Shown piece by piece: positions 25,549-33,347 of a DNA stretch of 64,000 bases (its first letter is position 1; each line of letters opens with the position of its first letter). The notes under the pieces were generated by a model. The model made no database searches. It was not told the DNA's origin and worked only from the letters and a program-made list of their open reading frames with translations. Both the position numbers and the translations under genes were made by a program. The stretch is from Pseudomonas sp. URMO17WK12:I2. GTDB taxonomy: Bacteria; Pseudomonadota; Gammaproteobacteria; Pseudomonadales; Pseudomonadaceae. The stretch is from the NCBI RefSeq assembly GCF_003253735.1, contig NZ_QKYW01000001.1, positions 1,137,222 to 1,201,221 on the forward strand, read 5' to 3'.

Positions 25549-26511
25549 ATGGTCAACCCCTACGCGATAAATCCGGTCGAGCCCGTCTCTTCCAATGACG
25601 CTCGCCAAGCGTCACGGCTGCCCATGCGCCTGCTGTTCACCGCGCTGGCGTGCTGCACGGCAAGCCTGGTGATCCACTGGGTCATCATGTGGCTGACGCT
25701 GGAGCCGGAGCACTTGCAGGCTTACATGAACAACCTGTGGCAGTTGGCCGCCTATTGGCTGAGTGCGCTGGCCGTCGACGGCTGCAGCGCGCTGCTCCTC
25801 GCCCGCTACTATCTGCAACGTCACAACCTGGTGGATGTCAGCCGCCCGAAACGGCTTATCGCGCTGTTCGTGGGGCTGTATCTGATTGCCATTTTCGTGG
25901 TCGGCCTGCTTTACAACCTGATATGGGCGCAGATAGGGCCCTGGCTGTACGAGAGTGCCAGCAGCCTTTCGCCTACTCTGCTCATGCTGCCACTCAACCT
26001 GGTGTCCTTCATGCTGGCGAGCCTGTTGCCGCTGTGGCTGAGCCTGCACCTGATGCGCCGCGCGGGCCAGTTCCAGACCGGCCTCACCCAGGTGAGCCGA
26101 GGCGAGACCGCCCTGGCCTTCGGCCTGCTGTTCCTCGTGTTCTACACCAAGCTGCTGACGCTGCTGCCCTACGCTGCCATCAGCCCCTACGGCATGGAGT
26201 GGATGCTGGGACTCAGCAGTGCCATCGGCCTGGTATACGGCCTGGTGGCGCTGATCGCTGCCCACCGCTCCCTGCCGGCGCAGTTACCGCGGCTGGCGGT
26301 AGGCCGCTTGTTGGCGAGCGTACTGGCGTGCATGGTGAGCTGGCTGCTGGTGGCCGGCGTGCTGGGCTTCGTGTTGCTGGTGGCGCTGTATGCCGGCTCG
26401 GAAATTCTGGTGTTGGTGCTGATGCTGCTGTTCGGCATCCTGCTGCTGGCGCTGCTCTGGCCACTGACCCACTTGAGCCTGCGCTGGATCTACCGCCCGC
26501 TCGTGGCCTGA
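25549..26511 (+). CDS. Unknown polytopic membrane protein
   Basis: 320 residues and about eight hydrophobic segments, roughly at 27-50, 62-85, 103-127, 140-168, 188-206, 215-233, 250-280 and 283-305. The N-terminus is a short polar tail (MVNPYAINPVEP). No transporter signature or catalytic motif could be recognised; it resembles hypothetical Pseudomonas membrane proteins only in general form. A 64-bp gap follows the upstream membrane gene and 63 bp separate it from the HAD gene, so these may form one operon. Confidence 0.75.
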   Translation: MVNPYAINPVEPVSSNDARQASRLPMRLLFTALACCTASLVIHWVIMWLTLEPEHLQAYMNNLWQLAAYWLSALAVDGCSALLLARYYLQRHNLVDVSRPKRLIALFVGLYLIAIFVVGLLYNLIWAQIGPWLYESASSLSPTLLMLPLNLVSFMLASLLPLWLSLHLMRRAGQFQTGLTQVSRGETALAFGLLFLVFYTKLLTLLPYAAISPYGMEWMLGLSSAIGLVYGLVALIAAHRSLPAQLPRLAVGRLLASVLACMVSWLLVAGVLGFVLLVALYAGSEILVLVLMLLFGILLLALLWPLTHLSLRWIYRPLVA

Positions 26512-26574
26512 GTTGCCGGCGCGCCTTGCGGTGCGGGACAATCCGCACCGATTCAGGCCAGTGGATAACTCAAC

Positions 26575-27222
26575 ATGCAGCAGCGCACCGTTCTGTTCGA
26601 CCTCGACGGCACCCTCACCGACCCGCGTGAAGGCATCACCCGCTCGGTGCAATATGCGCTGTCGAAACTGGACATCCATGAGCCCGATCTGGTCGCGCTG
26701 GAGCACTTCATCGGCCCGCCGCTGCTGCAATGCTTTATGCACACCTACAGCCTGACGGAGGCGCGCGCCTGGGAGGCGGTAAATCACTACCGTGACCGCT
26801 TCCGCGAGGTAGGGCTGTACGAGAACCAGGTGTTCGATGGGGTGATCGAGCTCCTGCAACTGCTGCAGGATCAGGGCCGCACCCTGTACATCGCCACCAG
26901 CAAACCCACGGTATTTGCCACCGAGATCGCCCGGCACTTCGATTTCGCCCGTTACTTCAAAGCCATCTACGGCAGCGAGTTGGACGGTACGCGCACCAAC
27001 AAGGTAGAGCTGATCGCCCACCTGCTCGAGCAGGAAGGCCTAGACCCGACCGATACGCTGATGATCGGCGACCGCAAGCATGACCTGATCGGCGCCCATG
27101 GCAACGGCGTGCGGGCGGTGGCGGTCGGTTACGGGTTTGGCAGCCTGGAAGAGCTAAGCAGTGAACGCCCGGCTCATCATGTACAGACGCTGGCGCAGCT
27201 GCGCCAGGCATTCGCCGGCTGA
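26575..27222 (+). CDS. HAD-family hydrolase, phosphoglycolate phosphatase-like
   Basis: 215-residue HAD phosphatase. Motif I is FDLDGTLTD with the nucleophile Asp9 and acid/base Asp11. A helical cap domain covers about 15-85, motif II is at IATSK (about 105-109), the motif III Lys is in TNKVEL (about 141-146), and motif IV is MIGDRKHDLIGA (about 162-173). It is of the Gph/YqaB subgroup and close in arrangement to the P. aeruginosa gene of this neighbourhood. The substrate is not evident: phosphoglycolate, a nucleotide or another small phosphate ester. Confidence 0.9.
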   Translation: MQQRTVLFDLDGTLTDPREGITRSVQYALSKLDIHEPDLVALEHFIGPPLLQCFMHTYSLTEARAWEAVNHYRDRFREVGLYENQVFDGVIELLQLLQDQGRTLYIATSKPTVFATEIARHFDFARYFKAIYGSELDGTRTNKVELIAHLLEQEGLDPTDTLMIGDRKHDLIGAHGNGVRAVAVGYGFGSLEELSSERPAHHVQTLAQLRQAFAG

Positions 27223-27241
27223 GGGGTGGCGGCGCGGGCCG

Positions 27242-27496
27242 CTACATCATCCGCGAGCCGGTCAGGTCGTTGCGTTGATAGATCACCTTGCGGCTGCCGC
27301 CGTCACAGGTGCCGATCACCATGGTGTCGTCCTCGACCTCTTCGTTGGGCACGATTTCCAGCGTATAGCTGGCCACGCCCGCGGCCTGGATCTTCACTTC
27401 GATTTCCTGCTTCAGCTCTTCGCACGACTTGGGCGCCGCCCAGGCACTGCTGCTCATTACGCCCAGCACCAGCGTCACTGCCGTCAATCCTTTCAT
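27242..27496 (-). CDS. DUF1161 periplasmic protein (copy 1)
   Basis: 84-residue secreted protein: signal peptide to about AWA (residue 20) followed by the DUF1161 domain with SCEELKQEIEVKIQAAG, YTLEIV and GTCDGGSRKVIYQR, including two conserved Cys likely to form a disulfide. Function unknown in the family. The ATG at 27496 is preferred over 27505 because AGAGG is correctly spaced only for the internal one. A paralogue lies at 30851-31075. It is convergent with the HAD gene. Confidence 0.88.
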   Translation of the reverse strand: MKGLTAVTLVLGVMSSSAWAAPKSCEELKQEIEVKIQAAGVASYTLEIVPNEEVEDDTMVIGTCDGGSRKVIYQRNDLTGSRMM

Positions 27497-27529
27497 CACG
27501 ACCATCCTCTGCGTCTAGTTGTTCGGACC

Positions 27530-28618
27530 CTACTCTCGGACAACGGCCAGCGCCTGCAGTTGTATAAGCCGTTGCGTTTGTGACAAAGCCCCCAGTTCGG
27601 CGACCCGCCGGTAGAAAGTCGGCCAGTCGCCGTTCACCTCGGCAAACAGCCTGGCGAACGCGGCAACCCACTGGTCATAGAGCCCGAACGGCAGCAGCTT
27701 GGCATTGTTCAAGGGGCCGTTGATCCAGCCGTCGTAGTAGCCCACGCCATTCCACTGGCTGGCGCGCAGCTGTCGGTACTCGCTGCGCAAACGCTCGAAT
27801 TCCGCCTGTTTGCCGGCACGCATCGCTTCGGCATCCAGGCCACTGGCGTAGAGGGCTTCCAGACGCGCGCGGCTGGCCAATACCAGCTCGGTGAACTGCT
27901 CCCGCGGCTCAATACCGAGTTCTTTCGGTGCTGGCAGGCCGCGCGCGGTGCGCCACTGGCGCAAGCCCTCCTGCTCGACGAAGGTGGCATAGGACTCGTT
28001 GAAGGCCGTGTCCCCCGCCAGGTAATACTGCTGGTGCGCCAGCTCGTGAAAGATCACCGCCACCAGGCGCTCGTCACTCCAGCGCAGCATGGTGTTGAGG
28101 ATCGGGTCATCGAACCAGCCCAGCGTCGAATAGGCTTCCACGCCGCCCAGGTAGGTGTCCAAGCCCTGCGCCTTGAGCAATGCCGCCGCACCACGAGCAC
28201 GGTTCTGCTCATAGAAGCCGCGGTAGGCCACGCAGCCGGCAATCGGGAAACAGTGCAGCTGCGGTTGCAGCGAGAACTCGGGCGTTGCGAACAGGTTCCA
28301 CACCACGAAAGGCCGCTGCAGATCGGCATACAAGCGATAGCTGCGGTTATCCGGCAGGGCCAGCTGCGCGCTGGCGAAACGGCGGGCCTGCTGGGAAAGC
28401 ACCAGGCGCTGACGCAGCTCTGGCTCGGTCGCGGGATCGTCGATCACCGCCTGCACCGGTTGCCGTGCACTGAGCAGCTGCAATTGCCCGCGCGCCAGTT
28501 GCCCGTAGTAGTCGACCGTACTACAGCCGGTGAGCAGAAGCGCCAACAGGGGAACCGCGACGCGGCGCGGCAGGTCGACAAGAAGAGAAGTGCGGTGCTC
28601 GAACATGGCTATCGTCAT
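27530..28618 (-). CDS. Aminopeptidase-type zinc metalloprotease lipoprotein
   Basis: 362 residues. A signal peptide with lipobox LLTGC (Cys32) predicts membrane anchoring in the periplasm. Zinc-protease motif H191-E-L-A-H195 is followed by Glu208 in FNESYATFVE, the third ligand of a gluzincin-type site. The sequence around it (FYEQNRARGAAALLKAQG, GVEAYSTLGWFDDPILNTML) matches the putative aminopeptidase family PF10023/DUF2265 as I know it. The physiological substrate is unknown. A start at residue 5 (MFEH) is possible. It is divergent from the small lipoprotein gene at 28709. Confidence 0.88.
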   Translation of the reverse strand: MTIAMFEHRTSLLVDLPRRVAVPLLALLLTGCSTVDYYGQLARGQLQLLSARQPVQAVIDDPATEPELRQRLVLSQQARRFASAQLALPDNRSYRLYADLQRPFVVWNLFATPEFSLQPQLHCFPIAGCVAYRGFYEQNRARGAAALLKAQGLDTYLGGVEAYSTLGWFDDPILNTMLRWSDERLVAVIFHELAHQQYYLAGDTAFNESYATFVEQEGLRQWRTARGLPAPKELGIEPREQFTELVLASRARLEALYASGLDAEAMRAGKQAEFERLRSEYRQLRASQWNGVGYYDGWINGPLNNAKLLPFGLYDQWVAAFARLFAEVNGDWPTFYRRVAELGALSQTQRLIQLQALAVVRE

Positions 28619-28708
28619 GCGAAGGTAAACACCACATCCTACCGCGAACTCACGAGAGCTTTGCGGGATACTGCGCCCACCAGAATATACGCCAAGGGAG
28701 ACACCACG

Positions 28709-29128
28709 ATGCGCCAGCCTTTATTGCTTGCCAGCTTGCTGCTGCTGGGCGCCTGCGCTTCGCCGCTGCCTGCCGCCGACCCGAACATGGCCTGGATCGA
28801 CCTCAAGGGCGAAGGTATCAACCTGCTGATGGCCGAGCGCCTGGATCGCGAGCGCGTCAACGACGGCCGTTACTTTCAGGTAACCCCTGGGGCCCATGAG
28901 CTGGAGATGCGCTATCGCTTTGAAGTGGCCGGCGGCGGGGGTACTTCGATGATGTCCGAGCCCCAGCAGCTGACCTGTGACGTGCGCATCCGCTACGACG
29001 ACTTCAAGGCCGGCCAGCGTTATCGCGTCGAGGCCCGTGCGGTGGTGATGCGGGCGCAGGCGGTGCTCTACGATGCCGAGCGCAACGTATTGGCACAGGG
29101 CAAGAATCTGCGTTGTGGCAGTTTCTGA
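28709..29128 (+). CDS. Small lipoprotein of unknown function
   Basis: 139 residues. It has a clear lipoprotein signal with LLGAC at residues 12-16 (Cys16). The mature part is a beta-rich domain with HELEMRYRFEVAGGGG and CDVRIRYDDFKAGQRYRVEA, a pattern seen in carbohydrate-binding or PEGA-like envelope lipoproteins, but I cannot assign a family. GGGAG is well placed before the ATG at 28709. A homologue is expected at the equivalent P. aeruginosa position next to osmC. It is followed by a convergent hairpin. Confidence 0.85.
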   Translation: MRQPLLLASLLLLGACASPLPAADPNMAWIDLKGEGINLLMAERLDRERVNDGRYFQVTPGAHELEMRYRFEVAGGGGTSMMSEPQQLTCDVRIRYDDFKAGQRYRVEARAVVMRAQAVLYDAERNVLAQGKNLRCGSF

Positions 29129-29138
29129 TCAGCACGGA

Positions 29139-29162
29139 CTGAGCCGCACGGGGGCGGCTCAG
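29139..29162. terminator. Convergent hairpin between lipoprotein gene and osmC
   Basis: Nine-bp perfect stem CTGAGCCGC/GCGGCTCAG with a 6-nt loop, in the 56-bp gap between two convergent stops. No T-run on the plus side. Likely serves both genes as a terminator or mRNA end. Confidence 0.6.
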
Positions 29163-29184
29163 ATGTTGACGAATTAAAAGCCGA

Positions 29185-29610
29185 TCAGGCTTCCAATACC
29201 ACTTCCAGGGTGATTTCCGCATTCAGCACCTTGGATACCGGGCAACCGGTCTTGGCGGTCTCTACCGCCTTCTCGAACGCAGCGCGGTCAGCGCCTGGAA
29301 TCTTGGCTTTCAGCGACAGGTGCACCGCGGTGATGGCAAAGCCGCCGTCCTGCTTGTCGAGGGTCACTTCAGCCTTGGTGTCGATGCTTTCAGCGGTCAT
29401 GCCCGCTTCGCCCAGTTCCTTGGACAGCGCCATGGAGAAGCAGCCGGCATGGGCCGCACCGATCAATTCTTCCGGGTTGGTACCAGGCTTGTCTTCGAAG
29501 CGGGTGTTGAAACCATAGGGCTGTTCGGCAAGCACACCGCTCTGGGTGGAAATGGTGCCTTTGCCGTCTTTGATGCCGCCCTGCCAGTGGGCCGATGCTG
29601 TCTTCTTCAT
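29185..29610 (-). CDS. osmC: OsmC organic hydroperoxide reductase
   Basis: 141-residue OsmC/Ohr-family peroxidase that reduces organic hydroperoxides with a pair of reactive cysteines. Both are present: Cys57 in HAGCFS and Cys123 in TGCPVS. The family blocks KGTISTQSG, GTNPEELIGAAHAGCF and the C-terminal NAEITLEV are typical of OsmC rather than Ohr. ATG at 29610 with GGAGC upstream. Generally osmotic- and stationary-phase-induced in relatives; no promoter motif was resolved here. Confidence 0.95.
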   Translation of the reverse strand: MKKTASAHWQGGIKDGKGTISTQSGVLAEQPYGFNTRFEDKPGTNPEELIGAAHAGCFSMALSKELGEAGMTAESIDTKAEVTLDKQDGGFAITAVHLSLKAKIPGADRAAFEKAVETAKTGCPVSKVLNAEITLEVVLEA

Positions 29611-29696
29611 CTCGATGCTCCTGTTGATGAGGGGTACAGAATTCAGAGAGACAGCGGTCGGGCAAGTTCGAGTTTTTTGGTCTTGTGCCGCCTCGG

Positions 29697-30692
29697 TCAA
29701 CGCAGGCTGGCGAGGATATCGAACGCGTGCAAGCGATCGGCGAAATCGTAGTGATCGCAGGTGAAGATCAGCTCGTCGGCCTCGGTCTGCTCCAGCAACA
29801 CCTCCAGGCGTGCACGAATCTTCTGCGGGCCGCCGATCACCGCCATCCCCAGGAAGCTGCCAACGGCATCGCGCTCGTGGGGCAGCCACAGGCCTTCCAT
29901 CGACTCCACCGGCGGGCGTTGCACCAGGCTCTGGCCGCGAATCAGCGAGAGAATCCGCTGATAAGCGGAGGTGGCCAGGTGCTGGGCTTGCTCGTCGGTA
30001 TCGGCGGCCAGCAGCGGCACGCCGAGCATCACATAGGGTTTTTCGAGCACGTCGGATGGCGTGAAGGCATTGCGATAGACGCGAATCGCCTCGTGCACGT
30101 AGCGCGGCGCGAAGTGCGAGGCGAAGGCATAGGGCAAGCCACGTTCACCGGCCAGCTGGGCACTGAACAGGCTGGAACCAAGCAGCCAGATCGGCACGTT
30201 GGTACCGGTACCCGGTACGGCGATGACCCGCTGATCCGGCGTGCGCGGACCGAGGTAGCGCTGCAACTCGGCAACGTCCTGGGGAAAATCGTCGGCGCTG
30301 CCGGAGCGCTCGCGGCGCAGGGCGTGAGCGGTGAACTGGTCGGCGCCCGGCGCACGGCCCAGGCCCAGTTCAATGCGCCCCGGATACAGGGTCGCCAGCG
30401 TGCCAAACTGCTCGGCGACCACCAGCGGCGCATGGTTGGGCAGCATCACCCCACCAGAACCGAGGCGAATGCGCGAGGTGCCGGCCGCCAGATAGCCGAG
30501 CAGCACGGCGGTTGCCGAACTGGCGATGCCGTCCATGTTGTGGTGCTCGGCGACCCAGAAGCGGTTGAAGTCCAATGACTCGACATGCCGGGCCAGCGCC
30601 AGCGAGTTGTGCAGCGCCTGCTGCGCACTGCCGTCGTCGCGGATAGGGGCCAGATCGAGAACCGAGAAAGGAAGTTTGGCGAGTGCATACAT
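29697..30692 (-). CDS. Luciferase-like flavin monooxygenase (LLM class)
   Basis: 331 residues of the bacterial luciferase-like TIM-barrel family that uses reduced flavin (FMN or F420-type). The family signs are: [10 protein letters not shown] at the N-terminus, [19 protein letters not shown] (about 44-62), [26 protein letters not shown] and [12 protein letters not shown] (about 104-115). It belongs to the MsnO8/YhbW-like subgroup named only from overall pattern. Substrate unknown. Monocistronic on the minus strand with a terminator for the next gene upstream. Confidence 0.92.
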   Translation of the reverse strand: MYALAKLPFSVLDLAPIRDDGSAQQALHNSLALARHVESLDFNRFWVAEHHNMDGIASSATAVLLGYLAAGTSRIRLGSGGVMLPNHAPLVVAEQFGTLATLYPGRIELGLGRAPGADQFTAHALRRERSGSADDFPQDVAELQRYLGPRTPDQRVIAVPGTGTNVPIWLLGSSLFSAQLAGERGLPYAFASHFAPRYVHEAIRVYRNAFTPSDVLEKPYVMLGVPLLAADTDEQAQHLATSAYQRILSLIRGQSLVQRPPVESMEGLWLPHERDAVGSFLGMAVIGGPQKIRARLEVLLEQTEADELIFTCDHYDFADRLHAFDILASLR

Positions 30693-30804
30693 GAAAGAAC
30701 CCTTGCTGATGGATAAGCCGGGGCTTTATCCGAGTAAAACAGTAGGTCTTATCCTACGCCTCCCGATCGCCTCAGGCCACCTCGTGGCAAATTGCAGGCA
30801 ATAA

Positions 30805-30838
30805 AAAGCCGGCATCGCAGTGGCTGCGAGCCGGCTTT
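30805..30838 (-). terminator. Intrinsic terminator of DUF1161 copy 2
   Basis: Long stem of 16 bp with one mismatch and a 3-nt loop (AAAGCCGGCATCGCAG on the plus strand); read on the minus strand it ends in CTTTTTATT. Situated 13 bp after the DUF1161 stop. Confidence 0.85.
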
Positions 30839-30850
30839 CGACCATCGCCA

Positions 30851-31075
30851 TCAGTTGCGCTGGTAGACGATTTCCTTGGTGCCGCCACCGCAGGTGCCGA
30901 CCACCTGGCGATCGGTCACGCTGCCTTTGTCGACGATTTCCAGGGTGTAGGACGAAGCTCCCTTGGCCTGGATTTTCGCATCGATCTCGCTTTTCAGCGC
31001 TTCACAGTCTTTAGCAGCTGCGAAGGTCGAGCCAGCGAGCGCCATCAGGCCTGCTGCAAACAACACTTTCTTCAT
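30851..31075 (-). CDS. DUF1161 periplasmic protein (copy 2)
   Basis: 74-residue secreted protein with a signal peptide (MKKVLFAAGLMALAGSTFA) and a mature DUF1161 domain: DCEALKSEIDAKIQAKG, YTLEIV, GTCGGGTKEIVYQRN. It matches the copy at 27242-27496 over nearly the whole mature length, with both Cys conserved. The start at 31075 follows GGGAGC. It has its own terminator. Function unknown; family members are periplasmic. Confidence 0.88.
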   Translation of the reverse strand: MKKVLFAAGLMALAGSTFAAAKDCEALKSEIDAKIQAKGASSYTLEIVDKGSVTDRQVVGTCGGGTKEIVYQRN

Positions 31076-31187
31076 CACAAACGCTCCCTCGTAACAGTGA
31101 ACAACGTCGGGCGCCTTGCAGCGGCCCGACTCAATAAAGCCGCAGATGACCATTATGGCAAGTGGCTGCGGCTACAGATGCCCGCGA

Positions 31188-31403
31188 TCAGCTGTTGGCG
31201 ACGCGGAAGCCAACCTTCAGGGTTACCTGATAGTGGGCCACCGCGCCATCGGCGATGTGACCACGGGTTTCGGTGATTTCGAACCACTCCAGATGCCGAA
31301 TACTCTTGCTGGCTTCGGCCAGGGCATTGTTGATGGCATCTTCGATACTCGAGGTAGACGAGCCAACCAGCTCGACCTTCTTGTAAGTGTGATGATCCGA
31401 CAT
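31188..31403 (-). CDS. Dodecin flavin-binding protein
   Basis: 71-residue dodecin, a dodecameric flavin store. Signature segments [28 protein letters not shown] (Trp38 region, which stacks on the flavin) and [12 protein letters not shown] are all present. The ATG at 31403 has GGAGG upstream; nine extra residues from 31430 are rejected. A short independent gene. Confidence 0.93.
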   Translation of the reverse strand: MSDHHTYKKVELVGSSTSSIEDAINNALAEASKSIRHLEWFEITETRGHIADGAVAHYQVTLKVGFRVANS

Positions 31404-31644
31404 ATCCGCCTCCAGGGCTGGTAAACACAAATGGGCTGATTGCCCTTATTCACTCAGTCACTGGAAGGCGCTGCTAAGTTCAGGTTTTCGGCGGTGCAGC
31501 AGACTGGCCTCAGGCTCCTGTATAGCCAAGCCTCAACCGGCCCCTGCTCAAGCATTTACGGTCAACCCTGTTCCCAAATACCGGCCACCCTCCTACAATC
31601 GCGATCAATTCTTATCCGCAATGGCGCACGCCAAGGGAGTTTTG

Positions 31645-32160
31645 GTGTCCAGCGCTCCACCCCGCTCATCGTTGCAAAGCATCGATACGCTCTACCGCGA
31701 CCATCACGGTTGGCTGCATGGCTGGCTGCGCAAACGCCTGGGCGACCGCGAGCAGGCGGCGGATATTGCTCAGGACACTTTTCTGCGCCTGCTGCTGAGC
31801 GGCCGACTGCCGAGCATCGACGAGGGTCGCAGCTACTTGGCGCAGATTGCGCGCAATCTGGTCATCGACCAGTGGCGCCGGCAGCGGATCGAGCGCGCTT
31901 ACCTCGAGAGCATCGCTCACCTTGCCGAACCCGAGTCGCCCTCGCTGGAAACCCGTGCGCTGGTGGTCGAAACGCTGCTGCAAATCGATGCAATGCTCGA
32001 CGCCATGCCCGCCAGGGTGCGCGAGGCCTTCCTGCTGTCGCAGTTCGAGGGCCTGACTTATCCACAGATCGCCGAACACCTGCAGATCAGCGTCAGCTCG
32101 GTGCAGAAGTACATGCTGCGCGCCATCACCGCCTGCTATCAGGTGCTGTACGCAGAATGA
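31645..32160 (+). CDS. ECF sigma factor, FecI type
   Basis: 171-residue iron-starvation sigma factor that would direct RNA polymerase to its receptor gene. Region 2: YRDHHGWLHGWLRKRLGDREQAADIAQDTFLRLL (about 15-48), with the core-binding DIAQDTF. Region 4: MPARVREAFLLSQFEGLTYPQIAEHL then SVSSVQKYM, the helix-turn-helix. The GTG at 31645 with AAGGGAG upstream is preferred over ATG 31621. The stop overlaps the fecR start (ATGA). The fecI-fecR-receptor order is the classical cell-surface signalling arrangement. Confidence 0.92.
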   Translation: MSSAPPRSSLQSIDTLYRDHHGWLHGWLRKRLGDREQAADIAQDTFLRLLLSGRLPSIDEGRSYLAQIARNLVIDQWRRQRIERAYLESIAHLAEPESPSLETRALVVETLLQIDAMLDAMPARVREAFLLSQFEGLTYPQIAEHLQISVSSVQKYMLRAITACYQVLYAE

Positions 32161-33116
32161 AGCGTGCCAGCGATGCACCCATCCCCCCGGCCATCGTCGA
32201 GCAGGCCAGCCACTGGCTGATGTTGCAATGGGGCGGCGAGTGGGATGGCGAACAGCAGCGCCGCTTTGCCGAATGGCAGGCGGCCGATGCCGAACACCTG
32301 CGTGCCTGGCGGCGCCTCGAGCAGTTGCAAGGCACCCTGGCCGGCGTGCCGGCGCACACCGCCAGCATCGTATTGCGTGACCAGCCCGATGCGCGTCGTC
32401 GTCAGGCCCTCAAGGTGCTCGGCCTACTGTTGGTGGCGGGCGGCAGCGGTTACCTGGCCCAGGCAACGCTGCCCTGGCGCGAAACCATGGCCGATCTGCG
32501 CAGCGGCGCCGGCGAACGCCTGCAGCGCACCCTTGCCGATGGCAGCCGACTGGCGCTGAACAGCTCCAGCGCGGTGGATATCCGCTTCAGCGCTTCGGAG
32601 CGCCGCATCAGGCTGCTCAAAGGCGAGCTGCTGCTCGACAGCGGCCATGATGCGGCTCGCCGCCCACTGATCGTGGAAACCGCCACGGGTGAGATCCAGG
32701 CGCTGGGCACACGCTTCTCTGTGTATGAGGTGGACGGCGGCAGCCGCGTCGAACTCTACGAAGGCGAACTGGAATTGCGCCCACGTAGCGCCCCACCCTC
32801 CCGTCTGCTCGCCGGCCAGCAACGCTGGTTCAGTGCCGAGCGCGCCACCGCCATTGGCCGGGCAGACCGTAACAGCATCGCCTGGAACGAGGGCCGGTTG
32901 ATCGCCGAGCGCATGCCGCTGGGGCAATTCCTCAGCGAGCTGGCGCGTCACCGCCCCGGCGTGCTGCGCTGCGATCCGGCAGTCGCCAGGCTGCCGCTGA
33001 CCGGCGTATTCCCGCTCGCCGATACCGACCGTGTGCTGACCGCATTGCAGCAGTCGCTGCCGATCGACGTACACAGCCTCACTCGCTACTGGGTCACGGT
33101 GCGGCCGAGAGGCTGA
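32157..33116 (+). CDS. FecR-type anti-sigma/sigma regulator
   Basis: 319-residue inner-membrane signal transducer. N-terminal cytoplasmic domain (1-85) with AIVEQASHWLMLQWGGEWDGEQQRRFAEW binds the sigma factor. One transmembrane segment at about 83-100 (VLGLLLVAGGSGYLAQ) precedes the periplasmic FecR domain (about 110-220, LADGSRLALNSSSAVDIRF). The C-terminal STN-contact domain contains RMPLGQFLSELARHRPGVL. It is translationally coupled to the sigma gene. It should receive the signal from the STN domain of the receptor encoded next. Confidence 0.93.
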   Translation: MKRASDAPIPPAIVEQASHWLMLQWGGEWDGEQQRRFAEWQAADAEHLRAWRRLEQLQGTLAGVPAHTASIVLRDQPDARRRQALKVLGLLLVAGGSGYLAQATLPWRETMADLRSGAGERLQRTLADGSRLALNSSSAVDIRFSASERRIRLLKGELLLDSGHDAARRPLIVETATGEIQALGTRFSVYEVDGGSRVELYEGELELRPRSAPPSRLLAGQQRWFSAERATAIGRADRNSIAWNEGRLIAERMPLGQFLSELARHRPGVLRCDPAVARLPLTGVFPLADTDRVLTALQQSLPIDVHSLTRYWVTVRPRG

Positions 33117-33254
33117 CAACCGAATCGCTCCTCACGCTCTGCGCAGGAATGCGACTTGTGGCGCTGCGCACCTCGAATCCTTGGCGACTGCTGAACCTGA
33201 CGGACGCGCAGCATCCTCACAGCCGTGACCAAGCAGAGCGCGGGAGCGAGACCT

Positions 33255-33273
33255 GCAAATAATTATCAAAACC
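33255..33273 (+). promoter_or_regulatory. Fur-box-like site upstream of the receptor
   Basis: GCAAATAATTATCAAAACC matches the 19-bp Fur consensus GATAATGATAATCATTATC at 12 positions. It lies 75 bp before the receptor start in the 231-bp gap after fecR. Prediction by eye, so direct iron repression is plausible but not proven. Confidence 0.45.
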
Positions 33274-33347
33274 GATTGTCGGTTTTGCCGGCTCGCACGG
33301 GATACCTCTTGAACCCGATAAAGACGCATTCTCAGAGGACATTCAGA

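Noticed and set aside
31590..31612. Fur-like sequence before the ECF sigma gene
   Set aside because: Only about 8 of 19 positions match, not better than chance in an AT-richer stretch.
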